Shown: piece after piece, positions 1 to 5,758 of the stretch
How the letters are laid out: the number at the start of each line of letters is the position of its first letter
How positions within the stretch are numbered: position 1 is the stretch's first letter
Source of the DNA: SZUA-181 sp964601765
GTDB lineage: Bacteria; Pseudomonadota; Zetaproteobacteria; Mariprofundales; Mariprofundaceae
Direction: 5' to 3'
NCBI GenBank assembly: GCA_964601765.1
Contig: CAZROR010000083.1
Span: 1-7,323 of the forward strand
DNA length: 7,323 nt
Notes under the pieces: model-generated
What the model saw: only the letters and a program-made list of their open reading frames with translations
Databases searched by the model: none
Told to the model about the DNA's origin: nothing
Position numbers and translations under genes: made by a program

Positions 1-55
1 AACCCCCGACCAGCTGATTACAAATCAGCTGCTCTACCAACTGAGCTACGCCGGC
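1..55 (-). tRNA. tRNA-Thr (anticodon UGU), 3' part cut off by window edge
   Basis: Read on the minus strand, the gene starts with acceptor strand GCCGGCG (complement of 49-55). U8 A9 and a D arm follow (GCTC, loop AGTTGGTA, GAGC). The anticodon arm has a perfect 5-bp stem GCTGA/TCAGC around the loop TTTGTAA, giving anticodon TGT, which reads the threonine codon ACA. A short variable loop (TGGTC) and the first G-rich bases of the T stem follow before the window ends, so roughly 20 bases including the 3' acceptor strand are not visible. D arm, anticodon arm and spacing all fit a normal tRNA-Thr. It is transcribed divergently from the thiI gene. Confidence 0.93.
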
Positions 56-68
56 TTCAGGGAGGCGC

Positions 69-96
69 ATCTTACTTCGCGAGCACATGAACTCAA
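69..96 (-). promoter_or_regulatory. Candidate sigma-70 promoter of the tRNA-Thr gene
   Basis: On the minus strand there is a -35-like TTGAGT (complement of 91-96), a 16-base spacer and a -10-like TAAGAT (complement of 69-74). A GC-rich GCGCC stretch follows, as is common for the discriminator of stable-RNA promoters. The predicted start near 62 leaves a leader of about seven bases before the tRNA 5' end at 55. Each hexamer matches the consensus at four of six positions, so this is a reasonable but unproven call. Confidence 0.4.
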
Positions 97-197
97 GCTT
101 TCCGGAAGATACTGTAGCTCCGGGAGCATGCATCCGGAGACTACCTGCGAGTTCTTCGCGCATGGTCGTCATGAAAAATCCGGGCTAGTCTGCCCGC

Positions 198-1352
198 ATG
201 CAGCATATCCTTGTCCATTATGGTGAACTGGGCCTGAAGGGAAAAAACCGTACCTATTTTGAGCAACGGCTTGTCCGGAATATTCGTGAGCTGCTCAATC
301 CCGGGAGTGTTGAGCGGCAGTTTGGCCGCATGCTGTTCGGTTTCAGGGCCGTGGATGATACCCTGCTGGAGCGTCTCGCACTCATCCCGGGCATCCGTCA
401 TTTCGCACATATTCACACGGCCAGGCCCGACATCGAGGATATGGCGGCAGTGGCCGAGCAGGCTGTGCTTGCCGCCACGCACGGCAGGACGGCGGGCCTG
501 AGCTTCGGTGTCAGCGCCCAGCGCTCGGACAAGCGCTTTCCGCTGACATCACCCGAACTGTGCCGCGAAATAGGTGGCCGGCTGCAACAGCGCTTCGGCA
601 TGCGCGTGGATCTTGATGCTCCCGATCTGCCCGTGCATGTCGAGGTATGCCGGCACGCCGCATATATTTCCACGCGCAAGTATCAGGGTATCGGCGGCCT
701 GCCCGTGGGCACCTCCGGCCGCGGCGTGGTGCTGCTTTCCGGTGGCATCGATTCCCCCGTGGCCGCCTTTATGATGATGAAGCGCGGCCTTGAGATAGTA
801 CTCGTGCATCTCTATAATAGCACGATCAACCGCGACTTCGCAAAAATCGAGCAGCTGGCCGCGCGGCTTTCCCGTTATCAGTCACGGATTCGCCTCTATC
901 TCATCGACCTGGAAGCCTTCCAGCGTCATGCCATCGCCCACGTGCCGGCCCGATACCGTATGATTATCTACAAGCGTCAGATGATCCGCGTCGCCGCGCA
1001 TATTGCGGAGGAGGAAAAGGCAGGGGCCATCATCACCGGTGATTCGCTCGGCCAGGTAGCCAGCCAGACGCTGGCCAACATCAGCGCCATTTATGATGTG
1101 TGTACCCTGCCGCTGCTTTCTCCGCTGATCGGCTTCGACAAGGAGGAAATCATCACGCTCGGCCGCCGCATCGGCACCTACGAGATCTCAACCGGGGAAT
1201 ACTGCGATATCTGCTCCTATCTCATCGCCAAACATCCCGAAACCCGCGCCAGCAAGTCAAAGGTGGCCGCCTATGAGCAGGCCCTGCCGATTGACGCCCC
1301 CTGCACGGCCATCCGCACCGAAAACTTCTGCAATGGCGAAAAAACCGGCTGA
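198..1352 (+). CDS. thiI: tRNA 4-thiouridine synthase ThiI, short form without rhodanese domain
   Basis: ThiI adenylates U8 of tRNAs and exchanges its oxygen for sulfur to give 4-thiouridine; in many bacteria the family also serves thiazole synthesis for thiamine. The 384-residue protein has the N-terminal ferredoxin-like segment (HILVHYGELGLKGKNRTYF, residues 3-21), a THUMP region (about 60-165), and a PP-loop ATPase domain with SGGIDS at 181-186 and GDSLGQVASQT at 281-291. Cys336 in GEYCDIC aligns with the PP-loop-domain cysteine (Cys344) of E. coli ThiI. The C-terminal rhodanese domain of the roughly 480-residue enterobacterial enzyme is absent, so sulfur must arrive another way. Cys339 makes a CxxC with Cys336, which resembles methanogen ThiI. 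The start is well constrained: an in-frame TAG lies at 186-188 and no other start codon follows it before ATG 198. No Shine-Dalgarno is visible; a 5-bp hairpin (CGGGC/GCCCG, 181-196) abuts the ATG. Confidence 0.93.
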   Translation: MQHILVHYGELGLKGKNRTYFEQRLVRNIRELLNPGSVERQFGRMLFGFRAVDDTLLERLALIPGIRHFAHIHTARPDIEDMAAVAEQAVLAATHGRTAGLSFGVSAQRSDKRFPLTSPELCREIGGRLQQRFGMRVDLDAPDLPVHVEVCRHAAYISTRKYQGIGGLPVGTSGRGVVLLSGGIDSPVAAFMMMKRGLEIVLVHLYNSTINRDFAKIEQLAARLSRYQSRIRLYLIDLEAFQRHAIAHVPARYRMIIYKRQMIRVAAHIAEEEKAGAIITGDSLGQVASQTLANISAIYDVCTLPLLSPLIGFDKEEIITLGRRIGTYEISTGEYCDICSYLIAKHPETRASKSKVAAYEQALPIDAPCTAIRTENFCNGEKTG

Positions 1353-1374
1353 GCGCATTCCCGACAACCCCCAA

Positions 1375-1393
1375 GGCGGTTATAGTTGCCGCC
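1375..1393 (+). promoter_or_regulatory. Small hairpin / possible -10 element upstream of argH
   Basis: In the 59-base gap between thiI and argH, GGCGG (1375-1379) and CCGCC (1389-1393) can pair around a 9-base loop that contains TATAGT (1381-1386), a possible -10 hexamer. I see no good -35 at the right spacing, and no T tract follows for a terminator. The hairpin ends five bases before a strong AAAGGAG Shine-Dalgarno (1398-1404), so it could influence argH translation or simply be part of a promoter. Function is a guess. Confidence 0.2.
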
Positions 1394-1411
1394 GACCAAA
1401 GGAGCACATCA

Positions 1412-2800
1412 ATGTCCGACAAACCCTGGGGAGGCCGCTTCAGCACCCCGACAGATCAGTTTGTGGAAGAGTTCAACGCGTCCATTGATGTGGATCAGCG
1501 CATGTACGCCGAGGACATTGCCGGCTCCAGGGCGCATGCCCGCATGCTGGAAAAGCAGGGCATCCTCACTGCCGGCGAGCTAGCCGCCATTCTCAAGGGC
1601 CTGGATGAGATTCAGGGTGAAATAGAGCGCGGCGAGTTTGCCTTTCTGACCGGGCTTGAGGATATCCATATGAATATCGAGCACCGGCTTACCGAGCGCA
1701 TCGGTGAGGCCGGCAAGAAGCTGCACACCGCCCGCAGCCGCAATGATCAGGTGGCCACGGATGTGCGCATGTACCTGCGCCGGCGTTGCGATGACATCGT
1801 TGCCGCCATGACCCGCCTCCAGCAGGCACTCACCGACCTGGCCGACACACATGCCGATACGATCATGCCGGGCTTCACACACCTGCAAACGGCACAGCCC
1901 GTGACCCTCGGCCACCACCTGCTAGCCTATGTTGAAATGCTCGAGCGGGACAAGGGCCGCTTTGCCGACGCGCGCCGGCGCATGAACCAGTGCCCGCTTG
2001 GTGCGGCGGCCCTGGCGGGTACGAGCTTTGCCATCGACCGCGACATGACGGCCCGGGAGCTGGGGTTTGACGCGCCCTGCGCCAATTCGCTGGATGCGGT
2101 CTCCGACCGCGACTTCATCATGGAGGTCCTTGCCGCCGCCGCCATCGCGGCAGTCCACCTTTCGCGCCTTGCCGAGGAGCTCATCCTGTGGTCGAGCGCA
2201 TCATTTGGCTTCATCGAGTTGCCGGACGCCTGGTGCACCGGATCGTCCATCATGCCGCAGAAAAAGAACCCGGACATGCCGGAGCTCGTGCGTGGCAAGG
2301 CCGGCGGCATTTTTGGTGGGCTTATGGCCATGCTGGCCACGATGAAAGGACTGCCCCTGGCCTATAACAAGGACATGCAGGAAGACAAACGGGCTATTTT
2401 TTCCGGCCTCGACGACCTTGAGGGCGCGCTGCGGGTGTTTGCCGACATGCTGCCCGGTATGCGCGTGAACACGGAGGCCATGCATACGGCCGCTGAGGCC
2501 GGATTCTCCACCGCCACGGACCTGGCTGATGCGATGGTACGTGCCGGGGTGCCGTTCCGGGAGGCGCATGCGGTGACCGGCCGGGCCGTCGCGTATTGCA
2601 TTGAAACGGGCAAGGCGCTGCACACGCTGGATGCGGACGACTGCGCCGCCATCGATGTACGGCTCACTATCGACCTGGTCGGACAGCTGTCCGTTGAGGC
2701 CAGCGTGGCCGCGCGCTGTCATCCCGGGGGGACGGCACCGGCGCAGGTTCGGGCCCAGGTGGTGGCATGGCGACAACGGCTGGAGGGCCATCATGCATAA
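1412..2800 (+). CDS. argH: Argininosuccinate lyase
   Basis: This cytosolic enzyme of the fumarase/aspartase superfamily splits argininosuccinate into arginine and fumarate, the last step of arginine synthesis; it normally works as a homotetramer. The 462-residue length is typical. Visible motifs are the N-terminal WGGRF (6-10), the substrate-binding ARSRNDQ (107-113), the THLQTAQP region with the conserved histidine (156-163), and the family signature loop GSSIMPQKKNP (277-287) carrying the catalytic serine. The ATG is set by an AAAGGAG Shine-Dalgarno at 1398-1404, seven bases upstream. The gene appears complete and intact. Its last eight bases overlap the start of the downstream lipoprotein gene, suggesting cotranscription and coupled translation with it and with dapC. 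Confidence 0.98.
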   Translation: MSDKPWGGRFSTPTDQFVEEFNASIDVDQRMYAEDIAGSRAHARMLEKQGILTAGELAAILKGLDEIQGEIERGEFAFLTGLEDIHMNIEHRLTERIGEAGKKLHTARSRNDQVATDVRMYLRRRCDDIVAAMTRLQQALTDLADTHADTIMPGFTHLQTAQPVTLGHHLLAYVEMLERDKGRFADARRRMNQCPLGAAALAGTSFAIDRDMTARELGFDAPCANSLDAVSDRDFIMEVLAAAAIAAVHLSRLAEELILWSSASFGFIELPDAWCTGSSIMPQKKNPDMPELVRGKAGGIFGGLMAMLATMKGLPLAYNKDMQEDKRAIFSGLDDLEGALRVFADMLPGMRVNTEAMHTAAEAGFSTATDLADAMVRAGVPFREAHAVTGRAVAYCIETGKALHTLDADDCAAIDVRLTIDLVGQLSVEASVAARCHPGGTAPAQVRAQVVAWRQRLEGHHA

Positions 2801-3206
2801 AACCGTTACGCTGCTTGTCCTTGTCATGATGCTGGCCGGCTGCGGCCGCAAGGAGCCTCCGCAGGTCACCGACCCCAGACAACCGCCCGAGCTCGCCAGC
2901 CTCAGCTACAAGGTTTCAGGCAATAGCCTGAAGCTTAATTTGCAGCTGACAGGCGGCGCCGAGGGCCTCGGCTTCCAGGTGGACCGGGCTGAGCAGGATC
3001 CCGGCTGCAAATGCCCCGGATTCTGGCGCCGCTATTTCGAGGCTCCGCCGACACCGAGGCAGAAGGGGCACCCGATCACCAAGCTGTTCAACCTGCGCTC
3101 ACACAAGCATGCGTATTATTTCCGTGTTCGCGCCATTGACGACCTTGGCCGGCTTGGGCCGTGGAGCAAGCTTATCTTTGCCCAGGCCGAGGAAATGCTC
3201 GAGTGA
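2793..3206 (+). CDS. Small lipoprotein: LptM/YifL-like N-terminus plus fibronectin-III-like domain
   Basis: The predicted 137-residue protein begins with a lipoprotein signal peptide: Lys3, a hydrophobic stretch (about 4-15) and the lipobox LAGC with Cys17 as the lipidated residue. The segment after it, CGRKEPPQ, resembles the CGxKGP start of YifL/LptM-type lipoproteins. Residues about 35-131 look like one beta-sandwich repeat; HAYYFRVRAIDDLGRLGPWS near the end is a typical fibronectin type III closing strand pair. Residue 18 is Gly rather than Asp, so outer-membrane sorting is expected. Cys72 and Cys74 (GCKC) could form or exchange disulfides in the periplasm. The ATG at 2793 has GGAGG (2782-2786) six bases upstream and is preferred over in-frame starts inside argH. 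It overlaps argH by 8 bases and dapC by 4. From memory, similar small lipoproteins occur between argH and lysine genes in other bacteria such as Geobacter. The function is not known. Confidence 0.82.
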   Translation: MHKTVTLLVLVMMLAGCGRKEPPQVTDPRQPPELASLSYKVSGNSLKLNLQLTGGAEGLGFQVDRAEQDPGCKCPGFWRRYFEAPPTPRQKGHPITKLFNLRSHKHAYYFRVRAIDDLGRLGPWSKLIFAQAEEMLE

Positions 3207-4387
3207 TACTAGTCCACCCCCGGCTGGACCGGCTTGGGCTATATCCATTTGAACGGCTGAGCCACCTGTTGCAGGGCCATGCCCCGAATCCCTCGCTGGA
3301 GGCCATCGACGCCGGCGCCGGCGAGCCGCGCCTGCCCGTGCCTGCCTTTGTCCGCCCCACGCTGGATGCCCATCTGGACGGCTTTTCCCGTTATCCCAGC
3401 ACACGCGGCAGCAGCCAGCTGCGCCAGGCCATCGTACAATGGATTAAAGCGCGTTACGGCCTGGCCGCCATCGATGCAAACACGCAGGTGCTCTCCGCCA
3501 ACGGCACGCGCGAGGCGCTGTTTGCCGCGGCCCATGCGCTGATCAATCCCGAAGCCGACGAAAAGCCCTATGTGCTGATGCCAAACCCGATGTATCAGAT
3601 CTATCTCGGCGCAGCCGTCACCGCTGGCGGCATTCCTTACTTTCTGCCTTGTGAAAAGGCCCATGGCTTCGAGCCGGAGCTGGCGGCCGTGCCGGATGCA
3701 GTCTGGCAGCGCACTGCCATCGTCTACGTCTGCTCACCGTCCAATCCGACCGGCTGGATCGCCAATACGTCCTACTTCACAGCCCTCCTGCACCTTGCTG
3801 ACGAACATGACTTTTACATTCTGTCCGATGAGTGCTACTCGGAAATCTACCGGGATGCGCCGCCCACAGGCCTGCTCGAGGCAGCCGCTGCCATGGGAAG
3901 GGATGATTTCCGGCGCTGCCTGGTATTCAACTCGCTGTCCAAACGATCAGGCCTGCCCGGCATGCGCTCGGGCTTCATTGCCGGCGATGCCGAGATCATC
4001 GCCCGCTTTGCGAAGCTGCGCAGCTATACGGGGCCGGCCACGCCACTGCCGTTGCAACACGTAGCTGCCCGGGCATGGCAGGACGAGGATCACGTACAGC
4101 AGAACCTGCAGGGCTATCGCGCCAGCCTCGCAGCATTCTTCGATGCCTATGGCGAAGGCGAGCCGCCGGCCGGCGGCTTCTTCTGCTGGCTCCCCGTCGA
4201 GGATGACGAGGCCTTTGCAAGGGCCGCCTATGAACAACAGGCCGTGACGGTCTTGCCCGGCAGCTATCTCGGCGCGGAAGACAGCCACGGATACAATCCG
4301 GGCGCAGGCTATATCCGCGCAGCACTCGTGGACGGCCCGGCCAGGGCCGCCGAGCTTGCCCGCAGGCTGAAAGCCGTCAGGATTTGA
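3203..4387 (+). CDS. dapC: Succinyldiaminopimelate aminotransferase DapC
   Basis: This PLP enzyme of aminotransferase class I/II converts N-succinyl-2-amino-6-ketopimelate to N-succinyl-L,L-diaminopimelate with glutamate as amino donor, in the succinylase branch of lysine and peptidoglycan precursor synthesis. From the GTG at 3203 the protein has 394 residues. NPTG is at 181-184, the PLP-pyridine aspartate Asp209 lies in SDECYSEIY, the Schiff-base lysine is Lys247 in SLSKRSGLPGMRSGF, and the likely substrate-carboxylate arginine is Arg372 in YIRAALV. The N-terminus HPRLDRLGLYPFERL matches the family's PRLDxLxPYPFxKL pattern, which supports the GTG start. That start shares GTGA with the lipoprotein stop codon and has GAGGA (3189-3193) nine bases upstream. 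An upstream in-frame ATG at 3161 would add 14 unrelated residues and a 46-base overlap. dapD lies two genes downstream, in keeping with the role. Confidence 0.93.
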   Translation: MILVHPRLDRLGLYPFERLSHLLQGHAPNPSLEAIDAGAGEPRLPVPAFVRPTLDAHLDGFSRYPSTRGSSQLRQAIVQWIKARYGLAAIDANTQVLSANGTREALFAAAHALINPEADEKPYVLMPNPMYQIYLGAAVTAGGIPYFLPCEKAHGFEPELAAVPDAVWQRTAIVYVCSPSNPTGWIANTSYFTALLHLADEHDFYILSDECYSEIYRDAPPTGLLEAAAAMGRDDFRRCLVFNSLSKRSGLPGMRSGFIAGDAEIIARFAKLRSYTGPATPLPLQHVAARAWQDEDHVQQNLQGYRASLAAFFDAYGEGEPPAGGFFCWLPVEDDEAFARAAYEQQAVTVLPGSYLGAEDSHGYNPGAGYIRAALVDGPARAAELARRLKAVRI

Positions 4388-4410
4388 GCATGGCCAATCA
4401 GACATTCATG

Positions 4411-4474
4411 GGCACAGATGGACACGGATTCTCACTCATGTATCTGTGCCTGTCTGCGTCCATCTGCGTCTAAC
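4411..4474 (+). repeat. Imperfect interspersed palindrome built from 10-base units
   Basis: The left arm CACAGATGGACACGGAT (4413-4429) and the right arm starting ATCTGTGCCTGTCTGCG (4442-4458) pair at 12 of 17 positions as inverted repeats around a 12-base centre. The right side is itself three near-identical 10-base units at 4443-4452, 4453-4462 and 4463-4472 (TCTGTGCCTG, TCTGCGTCCA, TCTGCGTCTA). On the complementary strand the left side shows two related units (TCCGTGTCCA, TCTGTGCCCA). The pattern resembles the dispersed ATCTGTGTTCATCTGTG-type palindromes that I recall from intergenic spaces of many environmental bacterial genomes. It fills most of the gap between dapC and the decarboxylase gene and ends four bases before that gene's likely start codon. 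As RNA it could fold into a long imperfect stem. Confidence 0.7.
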
Positions 4475-4477
4475 GCC

Positions 4478-5680
4478 ATGAAAATTCCCGAGCACGTCGA
4501 GGCGGAGATTCGCCGCCAGGCCGCATCAGGCCATACGCTGAACTGCTATATCTACGACACGTGCACGATGCGCGAAAAAATCGCGCACCTGAAGGCCATC
4601 ATGCCGGCCGGCGTCGAGGTCTTCTATGCGATGAAGGCCAACCCCCATGCTGCCTTTCTCTCAGCAGCCCATGAAGCGGGGGCGGCAGGCATTGAAATTG
4701 CGAGCCTCGGCGAGGCACGGAAAGCGCTGGCAGCCGGGTTTTCCGCATCGCAACTGATTTTCACCGGCCCCGGCAAATCGCCCGAAGAGCTCTCCTGGTG
4801 CGTTGAGCAGGGTATCCGTACGGTGCATATCGAGTCGCTCACCGAGGCGCATCGCCTGAACGCCATCTGCACCGGGCAGGGCAAGACGCAGGACGTGCTG
4901 CTGCGCGTAAACGCCAATTTCGACATCCACGAGGCACAGACGACCTTTTCGGGAGGCTCCCGCAAATTCGGTGTGGACGAGGAAAAGCTGGATACGGTGC
5001 TGCCGGCGATACTGGCGCTGACACATCTGCGCTTCCGCGGCCTGCATGTCTATGCGGCCTCCGGCGTGCTCAATGTCGCAGACCTGCTGAAAAACTGCGA
5101 ACTTGTATTCGACATGGCGACGCGCATTGAGGCGCGGCATTCGGGCACTACCTGCGACATGATCGACTTCGGTGGCGGCTTCGGCATCGACTACCTGGAG
5201 ACAGGCCAGGATTTCAGTGCCGATGCCTATGCCGCCGGGCTGAAGCAGCTGATCGACAGCCACGGCTTTTCCGGCCGCACGTTCTTTCTGGAACTGGGAC
5301 GGTATCTTGCCGCCGATTCTGGCTGGTTCTGCACGGAGATCCTGGATATCAAGGAAAGCCGCGGCAAAAAGCAGGTGGTATGCGCCGGTGGCATCAACCA
5401 TTTTCGCCGCCCGGCGGCGCTGGCCATCAATCATCCGCTTGCCATCGTGCGCATGCACAGGCCGGCCCTGTTCGATGGACAGGAAACGGTACGGAATGAA
5501 TCCGTCTACTTTGGCGGCCCGCTGTGCACCGGCGCGGACAAGCTGGCCAACGATGTACATGTGGAGGCGGCCGATGTGGGCGATATTGCCGTGTTCGACT
5601 ATGCCGGCGCCTACGGACTCACGATGTCCAACATCGAATTTCTGAGCCATGCACGCCCGGACGAGGTAGTCCTTGGCTGA
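4478..5680 (+). CDS. Fold-type III PLP-dependent decarboxylase, LysA-like but atypical
   Basis: The 400-residue protein has the alanine-racemase/ornithine-decarboxylase architecture: PLP lysine Lys53 in FYAMKANP, His190 in GLHVY for ring stacking, phosphate-binding GGGFGIDY (232-239), ELGRYL (272-277), and the C-terminal active-site pair Cys350 and Asp354 (GPLCTGAD) followed by GAYGLTMS (377-384). Its place between dapC and dapD suggests meso-diaminopimelate decarboxylase, the last step to lysine. Several diagnostic LysA positions differ: HIGSQ is replaced by HVYAASG, EPGR by ELGR, and the CESGD motif, whose glutamate contacts the D-centre of DAP, by CTGAD. In these features it looks closer to BtrK-, siderophore- or exosortase-associated decarboxylases, so another amino-acid substrate is possible. 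I place the start at ATG 4478, where the conserved region begins; the in-frame ATG 4418 lies inside the palindromic repeat. No Shine-Dalgarno is visible before either. Confidence 0.85.
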   Translation: MKIPEHVEAEIRRQAASGHTLNCYIYDTCTMREKIAHLKAIMPAGVEVFYAMKANPHAAFLSAAHEAGAAGIEIASLGEARKALAAGFSASQLIFTGPGKSPEELSWCVEQGIRTVHIESLTEAHRLNAICTGQGKTQDVLLRVNANFDIHEAQTTFSGGSRKFGVDEEKLDTVLPAILALTHLRFRGLHVYAASGVLNVADLLKNCELVFDMATRIEARHSGTTCDMIDFGGGFGIDYLETGQDFSADAYAAGLKQLIDSHGFSGRTFFLELGRYLAADSGWFCTEILDIKESRGKKQVVCAGGINHFRRPAALAINHPLAIVRMHRPALFDGQETVRNESVYFGGPLCTGADKLANDVHVEAADVGDIAVFDYAGAYGLTMSNIEFLSHARPDEVVLG

Positions 5681-5699
5681 ACAAGAGACTGGCCAGATG

Positions 5700-5729
5700 C
5701 TCACATCAACATGTAACTTCCGCTACACT
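5700..5729 (+). promoter_or_regulatory. Candidate sigma-70 promoter of dapD
   Basis: In the 78-base gap before dapD, CTCACA (5700-5705) and TACACT (5724-5729) are separated by 18 bases and each matches the -35 or -10 consensus at four of six positions. A start near 5736 would give a leader of about 23 bases that carries the GGAGAG Shine-Dalgarno (5749-5754). This would let dapD be transcribed apart from the upstream genes. The call rests on hexamer resemblance and position only. Confidence 0.38.
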
Positions 5730-5758
5730 CCTGCCCATCAAGACATTCGGAGAGACAC

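Noticed and set aside
2201..2869. Antisense open frame of 222 codons over argH and the lipoprotein start
   Set aside because: It overlaps the conserved argH signature region and shows no domain or start signal; a shadow of a real gene.
3161..3202. Upstream in-frame ATG for dapC
   Set aside because: It would add 14 unrelated residues and overlap the lipoprotein gene by 46 bases; the family N-terminus and a GAGGA site fit the GTG at 3203.
4411..4474. CRISPR-like array from the 10-base units
   Set aside because: Units are far too short, have no unique spacers, and form inverted rather than only direct repeats; no cas genes are present.
4418..4477. Upstream in-frame ATG that would add 20 residues to the decarboxylase
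   Set aside because: The added residues are encoded by the palindromic repeat, have no family similarity and no ribosome binding site; the conserved protein starts near ATG 4478.
4661..5704. Long antisense open frame of 347 codons over the decarboxylase gene
   Set aside because: It mirrors the decarboxylase, whose protein has clear PLP-enzyme motifs; the antisense product shows no recognisable domain and its openness follows from the GC-rich codon pattern.
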